Origin: a virus
IMG/VR virus record: IMGVR_UViG_3300031705_000034
Location: 1-28,518 of that record
Direction: 5' to 3' (one strand)
Length of the DNA: 28,518 bases
Made by a program: the position numbers and the translations under genes. This document shows, piece after piece, positions 13,608-20,568 of this stretch (the first letter of the stretch is position 1; every line of letters starts with the position of its first letter). The notes beneath the pieces are model-generated. The model had not been told where the DNA came from. It worked only from the letters and a program-made list of their open reading frames with translations, and ran no database searches.

Positions 13608-14963
13608 TTAAACTATGAAAAAATTATTGATTAAGTTTCTTTCAATAGCATAAGAAGTAACATCAATGTGCTCATCGTGTTTTGCGTTCGGAAAGGTACT
13701 TACTTGCTGCAAATATGCTTCATTCCAGTTGTCCTTCACTAAATAAACCCGGCCACCTTCAATAAATGGCGAAGATGCGCGCGCTCGTTCTATTTTTGAA
13801 TATCTAACAAAGTTTGTTTTAAGTTCTGAAACATTGAAATTAGTTTCACGCCTTAACAATTGAACTAATGATTTACCGGATGCTTTAGGTTCGACTAATA
13901 TTTGCGTAACATTCACCCCGCACGACTTAACAAAATTACCAATAAAGGATTTCAATTCAGGCATTTCCAAATATTTATCAATGCTTTTGTAAATATATAA
14001 ATTATCGCCACTTTTACCGCTTATTTGAATCCCAGTTGGATCATTCTTTGTGTCTTTAGTGTAGGCGCCATCAATATACATTTCCCAAACAACATCACCC
14101 GGAACCTCTGCTTTATTAATGCTTTGAAACCAACCCTTTCTCCATTCGCCACCTTCAGGCGGTGAAGGAATTTGCAAATATTGGCCCGAGAATGTATATC
14201 TGTCGGCTTGCCTAATTGCTTCGAGTTCATCAAACGAATGCTTTTCCGGCCACAAAGGAACGTTTTCATCATCCAATGCAGATAGTTTTAAATGATGCCA
14301 TTGTTCACCTGATCCGCCATCTAATAAATATCCGGATAAATCTTCCTCGTGTAATCGCTGCATAATTACTATAATAGGGACATCACGACTATTAACTCTC
14401 GAACGAATAGTTGTATTGTATCGGTTATTAATAAAAGACCTTCTAACGTCCGATAAAGCATCATCAGGCTTCAACGGGTCATCAATTATAATAGCGCCAC
14501 CACTTCCGGCACCAAATCCCGTAATTGCACCCCCTGAAGATGTTGCGTACACTCCGCCTCCTTCGGTTGTGTACCATTTTTTTTGGCTTTGTGAATCTTT
14601 TTTTAATCCTATATTCCAAACACGTTGGAACGCATCCGAATTAATATATTCTTTTGTTGCCGAACTATTATCCAACGCCAGCGCATCCGAGTAAGATAAA
14701 TGAATAAATTTTGATGAAGGCCTTTTGGCTAAACTCCAAGCAATAAACATTTTTACCGCCAATTCTGTTTTTCCATACCTTGGCGGAATGTTAATTATCA
14801 AACGTTTGATTTCGCCATTACTTACTTTTTCAAGTGTATCAGCCAACGTTTTATGAAATTCAGCCGCTTCGAATCGTTTCCCGGTGTTTTCTTTAAAAAT
14901 GTAACGCGTAAAGAATAACAAGGAATTTTCGCATTTTTCCCTAATTATTTCGTTAATACTCAT
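13608..14963 (-). CDS. terL: Terminase large subunit
   Basis: This 451-residue protein has both terminase domains. ATPase: Walker A at residues 61-67 (PRYGKTE, preceded by INIP), then HLSYSDALA, and Walker B at about 157-162 (AIIIDD). An IVIMQRLHEEDLSG block follows, the region usually containing motif III. Nuclease (RNase H-like): MYIDGAYTKDTKNDPTG with the first acidic residue, ILVEPKASGKSLVQLLR, and a C-terminal HDEHIDVTSYAI. It drives ATP-dependent DNA packaging and cuts the concatemer. It overlaps the small terminase gene by 11 bases. Length and motifs appear complete. The packaging mode (headful or cohesive ends) cannot be read from the sequence. Confidence 0.95.
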   Translation of the reverse strand: MSINEIIREKCENSLLFFTRYIFKENTGKRFEAAEFHKTLADTLEKVSNGEIKRLIINIPPRYGKTELAVKMFIAWSLAKRPSSKFIHLSYSDALALDNSSATKEYINSDAFQRVWNIGLKKDSQSQKKWYTTEGGGVYATSSGGAITGFGAGSGGAIIIDDPLKPDDALSDVRRSFINNRYNTTIRSRVNSRDVPIIVIMQRLHEEDLSGYLLDGGSGEQWHHLKLSALDDENVPLWPEKHSFDELEAIRQADRYTFSGQYLQIPSPPEGGEWRKGWFQSINKAEVPGDVVWEMYIDGAYTKDTKNDPTGIQISGKSGDNLYIYKSIDKYLEMPELKSFIGNFVKSCGVNVTQILVEPKASGKSLVQLLRRETNFNVSELKTNFVRYSKIERARASSPFIEGGRVYLVKDNWNEAYLQQVSTFPNAKHDEHIDVTSYAIERNLINNFFIV

Positions 14964-15327
14964 CGTTTAAAATATCTTCTATTTTCTTTTGTGCTTCAGA
15001 TGAAAGTTTGGTTGTTGATACTTCGGCCGTCATTTCAACTTCACGCCTTTCAATGTACCCACGTTTTTTCCCTTTAGTTTTTAAGTAGAAGATTGTTGCC
15101 GTTGTGTTACCGTCTTTAATTTGTTTGTGCAATTGCGATTCTGCGAAATCTAAAGTAATGTTTTGAATATCATCTACTGCGGCCCTGAATTCACTATCGC
15201 GATTGTAATGCCCGTAAAAAGTTGATCTATTGCATCCAACTATTTTGCAAGCCGTTGTAATGATTCCAAGCGATTGTTCCAGCGCATCTAAAAGACTCCT
15301 TTTTAATATGTTTGTTTTTGCTGCCAT
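14953..15327 (-). CDS. Terminase small subunit-like DNA-binding protein
   Basis: This 124-residue protein has an N-terminal helix-turn-helix (LEQSLGIITTACKIVGCNRSTFYGHYNRD), a helical middle (AVDDIQNITLDFAESQLHKQIKDGN) and an ending with TATIFYLKTKGKKRGYIER. The order HTH, E-rich helix, then NxxAxxFYLKTKGKKRGW is characteristic of small terminase subunits in Bacteroidota phages. The subunit recognises the packaging site and delivers DNA to the large subunit, whose gene it overlaps by 11 bases. The promoter -7 element lies 4 bases before the ATG, suggesting a leaderless transcript. Confidence 0.85.
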   Translation of the reverse strand: MAAKTNILKRSLLDALEQSLGIITTACKIVGCNRSTFYGHYNRDSEFRAAVDDIQNITLDFAESQLHKQIKDGNTTATIFYLKTKGKKRGYIERREVEMTAEVSTTKLSSEAQKKIEDILNDEY

Positions 15328-15331
15328 ATCG

Positions 15332-15363
15332 CAAAGTTAAATAAATTAACGGATATAAAAAAA
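15332..15363 (-). promoter_or_regulatory. Promoter for the packaging operon, overlapping a terminator T-run
   Basis: Minus-strand TAACTTTG (15332-15339) fits TAnnTTTG. The T-run of the upstream terminator lies about 19 bases upstream, at the -33 position. Only CGAT separates the element from the ATG at 15327. Confidence 0.6.
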
Positions 15364-15383
15364 CCCTTTATTTCTAAAGGGAA
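15355..15383 (-). terminator. Rho-independent terminator with GAAA tetraloop
   Basis: Minus-strand CCCTTTA pairs perfectly with TAAAGGG around GAAA, followed by seven T. It separates the early/replication region from the packaging operon. Confidence 0.9.
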
Positions 15384-15427
15384 AACCGTTGCCCAAATAC
15401 ATACGGTAATTTAAATCAATACGTCTA

Positions 15428-15604
15428 TTAACTTGGTTTGTTTAAAATTGAATTCTGTTCCTCTGAAACTTTATCTAAAAATAAAATTTTTTGTTTTAAT
15501 ATTTCAATTTCAATTTCTTTTTCTAATAATTCTAAACTATTATAAAGCCATAAATTATCAGATGATTTTGCATAATCTTGTAAAAATTTTAATGCTTCTT
15601 TCAT
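15428..15604 (-). CDS. Small helical protein, function unknown
   Basis: This 58-residue ORF runs from an ATG at 15604 to a TAA at 15428 and is preceded by an A/C-rich leader (AAAAACAAATAAA). It is predicted to be a nearly continuous helix (MKEALKFLQDYAKSS, then LELLEKEIEIEILKQKILFLDK), possibly coiled-coil. No family is recognised. It follows the 73-residue gene and precedes the terminator at 15355-15383. Confidence 0.55.
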   Translation of the reverse strand: MKEALKFLQDYAKSSDNLWLYNSLELLEKEIEIEILKQKILFLDKVSEEQNSILNKPS

Positions 15605-15647
15605 TTTATTTGTTTTTATAATGGGCCGAATTAACGGCCCGATTCTT

Positions 15648-15869
15648 TTATATATATAATTCTTTTTCTGTCCATCTTAAACCTATTTCAGTTTTTGCGC
15701 TAATTGGCTCAATTGTTCTACTTTCAACATTCATTATATTAATCCAATTCCCAAATTCATCTGTGTACGAATCTAAAATTATTGCTTCTAAATTATTGTT
15801 TGCCATATCGTTGTAAAATACGATTGTTCCAATTGAAAGTTCTGAAAAAGTTTTTGTTAAAGTATTCAT
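15648..15869 (-). CDS. Hypothetical small beta-rich protein
   Basis: This 73-residue protein reads as a small beta-barrel (IGTIVFYNDMANNNLEAIIL, then GNWINIMNVESRTIEPIS, then IGLRWTEKELYI). I do not recognise the family. Its ATG at 15869 is downstream of a strong early-type promoter with both -33 TTTG and -7 TATATTTG, so it is probably expressed early as the first gene of a two-gene unit ending at the terminator at 15355-15383. Confidence 0.6.
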   Translation of the reverse strand: MNTLTKTFSELSIGTIVFYNDMANNNLEAIILDSYTDEFGNWINIMNVESRTIEPISAKTEIGLRWTEKELYI

Positions 15870-15911
15870 AATATTTTCTTTTATTTATTTTGTTACGTCT
15901 TATTGACACTA

Positions 15912-15963
15912 CAAATATAAAAGAATTTTTTCAATTACCAAACTTTTTAAAAGAATTTTTTCA
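15912..15963 (-). promoter_or_regulatory. Early-type promoter with two copies of the shared spacer element
   Basis: On the minus strand TTTG (15939-15942) is followed after exactly 19 bases by TATATTTG (15912-15919), a full Bacteroidota promoter. The spacer contains TTGAAAAAATTCTTTTA, shared with the promoters at 22.6 and, less exactly, 18.9 kb. A second copy of the core (TGAAAAAATTCTTTT, 15949-15963) lies 30 bases upstream without its own -7 element, as expected of a tandem operator. Confidence 0.75.
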
Positions 15964-15979
15964 TTTATTTACGAAAACT

Positions 15980-16375
15980 TTACGAAAACTTAAAATGCTT
16001 GGCTATTGATTCAGGTAAAGTATAGCAGTATTTTGGTATTTTATCAGTATTACCAAATTCAGTTGTTTTAGGTAAATTTAACACTTTAGGCAGTGTTTTT
16101 ATAATTACATCAATGTAATCGGATATGTTAAAAATCCAAACCCCCTTTTCATCTGTAACAACGTAAAGAAGTTTTTTGCCTTGAATAACTGATTGCTGAA
16201 AGTTCGAATAAAGTTTCATTGATTCGATTAACTTGTCGCTATAATATTTTTTTCTGTTTTTTATTTCAACTAAATAACTATCATCTGAAGCATCAAAATA
16301 ACTAAATTGATTTTTTGCCTTAACTAAATTTAGGCCTTTTGAATTTAGAAATTCTATTGTAGATTCTTCAGTCAT
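15980..16375 (-). CDS. Putative PD-(D/E)XK-fold nuclease, small
   Basis: This 131-residue protein opens with a helix (ESTIEFLNSKGLNLVKAK), then FSYFDASDDSYLVEIKNRKKYY, a helix (DKLIESMKLYSNFQQSVIQG), and strands KKLLYVVTDEKGVWIFN. The order helix, strand with D28 or D32, strand with VEIK (E37, K39), helix, strand is that of a PD-(D/E)XK nuclease core. The last third (LPKTTEFGNTDKIPKYCYTL) is unassigned. It follows the ParB-like gene. The stop codon lies inside an 11-bp tandem duplication (AAGTTTTCGTA, twice). The fold call rests on the motif pattern alone. Confidence 0.55.
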   Translation of the reverse strand: MTEESTIEFLNSKGLNLVKAKNQFSYFDASDDSYLVEIKNRKKYYSDKLIESMKLYSNFQQSVIQGKKLLYVVTDEKGVWIFNISDYIDVIIKTLPKVLNLPKTTEFGNTDKIPKYCYTLPESIAKHFKFS

Positions 16376-16386
16376 TGATATTTATT

Positions 16387-16830
16387 TTAACGTCCGCACA
16401 ATTCGCAAACGTGTTTATCATCATCATCTGTTTCATCTTTTGGTTGTTCATCATCTAAAGGTAAATCAAAAACCGGTAAATCAACGCCCCATTCAATTAG
16501 TTGTTTTACATCCCATTCATTTGCTAAAATATCCCAATCCCATTCACCAAATCCGGAATTGTCTTTTATTATGAATTCCCTTTTTTGCGCTTCAGTCAAT
16601 CCGCTTTCAATATGAATTGGAATTTCAAACATCCCGGCCGATTTGCACGCTTTTAAGCGCATATTTCCGCCAAGTATTGTCATTGTTTCATCAACTACAA
16701 TTGGCCTAATATTCATCATCCAAGGTGATTTCTTAATTGACTGAACTAATAGTTTAAATTTTGGATCTTTAATAAAACGCGGATTGTTTGGCGTTTCTTT
16801 AATCGTTTTTAGATTTACAATTTTACGCAT
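16387..16830 (-). CDS. ParB-like nuclease-domain protein, orphan
   Basis: This 147-residue protein has the phage ParB/Srx fold signature: NLKTIKETPNNPRFIKD, then VQSIKKSPWMMNIRPIVV, GGNMRLKACKSAG at residues 54-66, then KREFIIKDNSGFGEWDWDILANEWD and LIEWGVDLP. Proteins of this kind are often fused to, or encoded beside, a DNA methyltransferase; none is present here. After an acidic linker (residues 125-139) the protein ends in HVCELCGR, a lone CxxC at the very C-terminus, either half of a zinc site completed by a partner or a remnant of a longer domain. A role in DNA modification or processing is possible but not shown. Confidence 0.8.
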   Translation of the reverse strand: MRKIVNLKTIKETPNNPRFIKDPKFKLLVQSIKKSPWMMNIRPIVVDETMTILGGNMRLKACKSAGMFEIPIHIESGLTEAQKREFIIKDNSGFGEWDWDILANEWDVKQLIEWGVDLPVFDLPLDDEQPKDETDDDDKHVCELCGR

Positions 16831-16838
16831 AAGATTTT

Positions 16839-16973
16839 TTAATATCTAAATTGCAACTGCATAAAAATTAAATAAATATTTATTTCATTAAATTCAAAAC
16901 CGGGTTCGTGATTATAATATTGCCAACCCAACAACATCGCATTCGGTGCAATTAGAATTAAATTTATTTCCAT
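16839..16973 (-). CDS. 44-residue conserved-looking small protein
   Basis: The ORF runs from an ATG at 16973 to a TAA at 16839, filling the gap between the 79-residue gene and the ParB-like gene. It contains LILIAPNAMLLGWQYYNHE, then FEFNEINIYLIFMQLQFRY. The G-WxYY, then FNExNxYLxFxQLQFR pattern is one I associate with a small protein common in flavobacterial phages. It is hydrophobic and might contact the membrane. Function is unknown. Confidence 0.65.
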   Translation of the reverse strand: MEINLILIAPNAMLLGWQYYNHEPGFEFNEINIYLIFMQLQFRY

Positions 16974-16985
16974 TTTTTATTCATT

Positions 16986-17225
16986 TTATACAGTCCAATA
17001 TTTCTTGTAAATATACAAATAAAGTTCCCAACACTTATTGCAAGCATCGGTGTTTGTGTAAAAGATAGGCGAACAATTTATTTTATCATTGTCGTTTATT
17101 TCAACTTTTAAACCTTTTTTAGTTGGTTTTACATAAACCTTTATATTATTTTTTAAACACCATTGCATCGCTTTGTAGTGGTGTTCTGTAACTTCTTTAA
17201 ATCTTTGAATCTTTTTTTTAGGCAT
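16986..17225 (-). CDS. Hypothetical protein downstream of the primase-helicase
   Basis: This 79-residue basic protein starts within the stop of the primase-helicase gene (TAATG overlap), so it is translationally coupled to it. It has VTEHHYKAMQWCLKNNIKVYVKPTKKG, a strand, and CNKCWELYLYIYKKYW. The CxxC with nearby aromatic residues is the only motif. No family is recognised. Coupling suggests a role in DNA replication, but this is inference only. Confidence 0.6.
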   Translation of the reverse strand: MPKKKIQRFKEVTEHHYKAMQWCLKNNIKVYVKPTKKGLKVEINDNDKINCSPIFYTNTDACNKCWELYLYIYKKYWTV

Positions 17226-18898
17226 TAAAATGGTACGTTATCGGTTATAACTTCAAATTTTTTATTCTGCAAACTAATATCTTTATAAATACCGCCGGAA
17301 TCAAAATCAGGTGCAATTTCAAATTCACCCAATTGGCCGTTTTCTTTACGCTTTACCTTTTCAATATACATTTTTACGATATCGGATTTGTATTGCGTTT
17401 TTTGGCCAATACATCTAAAAACTATCATTCCGTTATAAGCCTTGTTAAAGAAATCAGCAGATCCGGAAATATCATATAAAGTTGGTTTTTTATAGTTCCC
17501 ATTTTCCGATTCAATTTTTCGCGGGTGCGCCACTAAGAATAAATGCGTGTTTGTTTGTTGGCAAAATTGCGTAATTAGTGAAAGCGCTTTTCCGATATAT
17601 GAATGATCACGTTGGGCCGAATGGTCTAACATATTCCAGGGATCAATCACTACAACGTTAATTCCTTTTTGAAATACTAATTCACGAAATGCATTTAAAA
17701 TTCCTTCTAAAGATAAATTTTCTAAATCTATTTTAATCCAAAAGAAATGGTCTTCGATAAAATCTTTAGTATTATTTAAATCAGTATTATCACAATTTTT
17801 TTCATTTAATTTATTTGCAATTCTTTTAATATGGCCCTCATAAGGAAATGATTCAGGCGCAAACATAGCGCAACGCATACCGTAATTAACCGCCATATTG
17901 CAACAAATTTGGTCTACAACGTCCGATTTCCCGGAATTTGGTATTCCCGTTACAACTGTCCATTCACCTAATGCAAGTTTAAAATAAGAATCTGAATTTG
18001 GTAAACCTATTGAATAATTTTTAACGCCGTTCTCATTATAATTTAAAACATTCTGCCAAATATCATTGATATTTAAAACGCCCTCTAAAGGGAAGTTTTT
18101 AGAATCTTTTATAAAATCCCTTAATGCTTGCGCACCTTTATCAATTAAAACCTCGTTAGCATCCTTAAAATCGCCAAATTCAACATATTTACAACGGTAC
18201 GCGCCAAACCTTCGGGCCAATTCATTACGTAATTCCAAACCGGCTTCATCATTATCGGTACATAAAACAATTTGTTTTTTTTCTTTAAAGTATTCAAAAC
18301 AATTATCTAAATACTCTAAACGTGCATTTCCTTTTGATGCGCCATTTGGTACACTACAAACAGAATAAATTCCGCATTCGTGCAATGAAAGCGCGTCCAT
18401 TTCGCCTTCAACAATATAAACAGTGTCCATTTCTTTTATGTTATCCAATCCATAAAAAATAAGTTCAGCACCTGAAACCATTTTAAAATTCTTTTCTGCA
18501 TCCCTAAACTTAACGTTTACCAATTCTTTTTCCCGGTAATAATTAAAATTTACTGCGCGGCGTTCTTTACCAACTTGCGGGAAATATTCTTTTGATTCGC
18601 CGATTTTCCAATGAACCAAAGTTGATTCAGAGATTTTACGTGATTCAAACCAAGCAATTAATTCTTTGCTTAAACTAACATCAATTTTTCTTGGCTTAAT
18701 AAATTCGGGTTTCTTTTGGAATTTAGTTGTTCCACTCCAACCGCAGTTGTGGCAATTAAATAAACCTTGGTCAATATCTACCGATAAAGATTTATCACGT
18801 TTATTTTTTCGCGTGTCGCTACATTTTGGGCATTTTGTTTTTGTTTTACCGGCGTTTTTATTGCCGACATCAATATTAAAATCGTTGAATGTTTTCAT
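17225..18898 (-). CDS. Primase-helicase (T7 gp4/Twinkle-like)
   Basis: This 557-residue protein carries all three parts of a bifunctional primase-helicase. A zinc ribbon uses C23, C26, C49 and C52 (CPKC, then CHNC). A TOPRIM domain shows E165 in VEGEMDALSL, D215/D217 in LCTDNDEAG and KDANE at 245-249. A RecA-like helicase shows Walker A GIPNSGKSD at 318-326, FAPESFPYEGH, Walker B near 415-423 (VVVIDPWN), and H459-region LFLVAHPRK. It should prime and unwind at the replication fork. It is preceded by an early-type promoter (18919-18926) and coupled to the next small gene. Length is typical. Confidence 0.93.
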   Translation of the reverse strand: MKTFNDFNIDVGNKNAGKTKTKCPKCSDTRKNKRDKSLSVDIDQGLFNCHNCGWSGTTKFQKKPEFIKPRKIDVSLSKELIAWFESRKISESTLVHWKIGESKEYFPQVGKERRAVNFNYYREKELVNVKFRDAEKNFKMVSGAELIFYGLDNIKEMDTVYIVEGEMDALSLHECGIYSVCSVPNGASKGNARLEYLDNCFEYFKEKKQIVLCTDNDEAGLELRNELARRFGAYRCKYVEFGDFKDANEVLIDKGAQALRDFIKDSKNFPLEGVLNINDIWQNVLNYNENGVKNYSIGLPNSDSYFKLALGEWTVVTGIPNSGKSDVVDQICCNMAVNYGMRCAMFAPESFPYEGHIKRIANKLNEKNCDNTDLNNTKDFIEDHFFWIKIDLENLSLEGILNAFRELVFQKGINVVVIDPWNMLDHSAQRDHSYIGKALSLITQFCQQTNTHLFLVAHPRKIESENGNYKKPTLYDISGSADFFNKAYNGMIVFRCIGQKTQYKSDIVKMYIEKVKRKENGQLGEFEIAPDFDSGGIYKDISLQNKKFEVITDNVPF

Positions 18899-18918
18899 TT
18901 GTTTTGTTTTTGTTTTGG

Positions 18919-18950
18919 CTAAAGTAAAAGATTTTTTTTAATTACATAGG
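18919..18950 (-). promoter_or_regulatory. Early-type promoter for the primase-helicase gene
   Basis: Minus-strand TACTTTAG (18919-18926) differs from TAnnTTTG at one base. The preceding AAAAAAAATCTTTTACTTTAG matches the 22.6-kb promoter at 18 of 21 positions, so both likely share a regulator. Confidence 0.5.
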
Positions 18951-18956
18951 TTTTTT

Positions 18957-19304
18957 TTACAAAAGTTTATCAAAAAAAACAATTCCTTTTTTTCTTGCAA
19001 TATCAATATTTTCAATAAATTTATTTATAAACTCACTGATTAAAATGTTATCGGCTTCATTTAAATTTGCCAATTGTTTGATCATTCTTTCTTTTCTTTT
19101 TGATGCGTTTTGAAAAAAATCTTCATTGTAACCCATAACGAAATCAACTGAAGTATTAATTTGTTTTTCTAAAGCCTTGCGGAATAAATTCGCTTTATTT
19201 TTGACCGGCCCTCTTAAATGGTAATCATCCATTGTTGCCAAGGTTAAATCCAATAATAATAAAAGTTCCAATCCGCTTTTTAATTCTTTGTTTTGTTTGT
19301 TCAT
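18957..19304 (-). CDS. Hypothetical helical protein
   Basis: This 115-residue protein is predicted wholly helical: LELLLLLDLTLATMDDYHLRG, VKNKANLFRKALEKQI, then FFQNASKRKERMIKQLANL and EFINKFIENIDIARKKGIVFF. The leucine-rich first helix and regular charge spacing suggest a helical bundle or oligomer. I do not recognise a named family. It lies between the replication initiator and primase-helicase genes with an A/C-rich leader (AAAACAAAAACAAA), and probably serves in replication or host takeover. Confidence 0.65.
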   Translation of the reverse strand: MNKQNKELKSGLELLLLLDLTLATMDDYHLRGPVKNKANLFRKALEKQINTSVDFVMGYNEDFFQNASKRKERMIKQLANLNEADNILISEFINKFIENIDIARKKGIVFFDKLL

Positions 19305-19448
19305 TTTGTTTTTGTTTTTAATGTTTAATATTTAATATTTTGTAAAAGCTAATAAATGATTTTTAAGGGTGTATATTTTAAAATCTATATCATTGCACCT
19401 AAAATTATTAAAAGTACCGCTAAACGTCTTTAAATATATTCTAAAGCG

Positions 19449-19604
19449 TTATTTGCTATTTGTATTCTCGTAATATATTTTTATATATTCTTGACATTCT
19501 TTTTTAGTGCCTTGAAATTGAACAATACTTTTTAATGAATCTATAACCTGAAATTCATTTTTGTATTTGTATAAACCTAATATTTGATATTTATTTATTT
19601 CCAT
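19449..19604 (-). CDS. 51-residue hypothetical protein
   Basis: The ORF starts at an ATG at 19604, within a 13-bp tandem duplication that repeats the same ATGGAAATAAATAA start context also used by the replication initiator gene. Its sequence (MEINKYQILGLYKYKNEF, then VIDSLKSIVQFQGTKKECQ) reads like a small alpha/beta protein. After its TAA the same frame stays open for another 38 codons, to 19332. No family is recognised. Confidence 0.5.
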   Translation of the reverse strand: MEINKYQILGLYKYKNEFQVIDSLKSIVQFQGTKKECQEYIKIYYENTNSK

Positions 19605-19619
19605 TATTTATTTCCATTA
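19592..19619. repeat. 13-bp tandem duplication of a start-codon context
   Basis: The minus strand carries AATAATGGAAATA twice in direct succession, giving ATG codons at 19617 and 19604. The first opens only an 8-codon frame; the second opens the 51-residue ORF. Confidence 0.7.
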
Positions 19620-19620
19620 T

Positions 19621-20553
19621 TTATTTATTTATAATTACATATTCTTTTAATTCATCAAATTCGTTTGTGTGCATTAATTGCTTAATATGAAATTCAAATA
19701 AGTTTCCGCCTTTTGTTTTTGCTCCCAATTCTTTGTTTCCGTCCGCAGCACTATTGTAAATAAAATATTCAATAATTCCCTTTACTTTTAAATAACCAAC
19801 CGGTTTTGATTTTGCCTTTTGGTTTAACATAAAACGATCAATGTATTTAATTCCGTTTTTGTCTAAATTTCTAAATTTCAAAATACTTAAAAAATTAGTT
19901 TGCCAAAATTCATCATTTCGAAGTGTTTTTGTAACTTCATAAACATCGTGCAAACTGTATTTATCAATTCTTTGAAGTTTATCCAAACAGTCCAGCCATT
20001 TGTTTTTTTGAGTTTCGCCTTTTGGTTTATACTGAATAGGAAATAATTCTACAAAATGCGGAAATGCCTTCAATGTTATTTCATTGTATAAAGGCGTTTT
20101 TAATTTTGTGGCACTTTGTACATTAGTATTTCTTTTATTAGTTATTACATTAGTGTTTATAGTATTACTTTGTTGCGGATTAACCGGGCCCGGTTTTACC
20201 GTCGCGGTTTTACCGTCGCGGTTTTTCCGGTTGCGGTGGTTTTTGGTTGCCTTGTTGGGTTTGTCATTCAAATAATAGTTGTATCCGGCAAATTTACCGC
20301 CATTTCGCATCTCTTTTCGCACCAAAAAACCTTCATCAATTAATTCCTTTATCCTTTTATTAATGGCATCTTTTCCGTCTTTAAAATGGCCGCAAATGAA
20401 CTGAACAGTCATTTCTGTTTTTGCCTCGTGTGAGAAAAGCCAACAATATAATCCGGTTGCACTTGCTGAAATATCTTTGTGCCTAAAAATATTATTGGGA
20501 ACAATTGTAAAAAAAGAGAATTTTTTCGGTTTGTAAATTTTATTTATTTCCAT
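19621..20553 (-). CDS. Replication initiator-like winged-helix protein with internal origin repeats
   Basis: This 310-residue protein has an N-terminal winged helix (VPNNIFRHKDISASATGLYCWL, then TVQFICGHFKDGKDAINKRIKELIDEGFLVRKE, then YNYYL) typical of phage replisome-organiser/RepA-like proteins. Residues 100-155 form a low-complexity polar linker. Residues 155-310 form a helical C-terminal domain (FVELFPIQYKPKGE, NKWLDCLDKLQRIDKYSLHDVY, FWQTNFLSILKFRNL). The linker DNA contains G+C-rich 14-bp iterons followed by an A+T-rich stretch, the same plan as the lambda O gene. It should bind the origin and help load the replicative helicase encoded downstream. The gene has its own promoter and a leader of about 90 bases with inverted repeats. 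Confidence 0.8.
   Translation of the reverse strand: MEINKIYKPKKFSFFTIVPNNIFRHKDISASATGLYCWLFSHEAKTEMTVQFICGHFKDGKDAINKRIKELIDEGFLVRKEMRNGGKFAGYNYYLNDKPNKATKNHRNRKNRDGKTATVKPGPVNPQQSNTINTNVITNKRNTNVQSATKLKTPLYNEITLKAFPHFVELFPIQYKPKGETQKNKWLDCLDKLQRIDKYSLHDVYEVTKTLRNDEFWQTNFLSILKFRNLDKNGIKYIDRFMLNQKAKSKPVGYLKVKGIIEYFIYNSAADGNKELGAKTKGGNLFEFHIKQLMHTNEFDELKEYVIINK
20116..20181. other. A+T-rich segment beside the iterons (candidate unwinding element)
   Basis: Coding residues around 126-150 of the initiator, this segment is strongly A+T-rich and repeats ACTAATGTA twice (minus strand). It lies directly beside the G+C-rich iterons, as the unwinding region does in lambda-type origins. Function is inferred from placement. 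Confidence 0.4.
20182..20240. other. Candidate replication origin: iteron array inside the initiator gene
   Basis: On the plus strand TTTTACCGTCGCGG occurs twice in exact tandem (20194-20207 and 20208-20221), followed by a degenerate copy (to 20236) and preceded by the perfect 14-bp palindrome AACCGGGCCCGGTT (20182-20195). Each exact copy contains the dyad ACCG...CGGT when read with its flank. The 14-bp period is out of frame with the codons, so the copies encode different residues; the repetition is therefore a property of the DNA rather than the protein. Confidence 0.6.
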
Positions 20554-20568
20554 ATTTTAAAAAGAATA

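Noticed and set aside
19305-19448. Non-coding RNA in the 144-base gap
   Set aside because: I saw no stable hairpin, promoter pair or terminator there; the gap is plain A+T-rich sequence.
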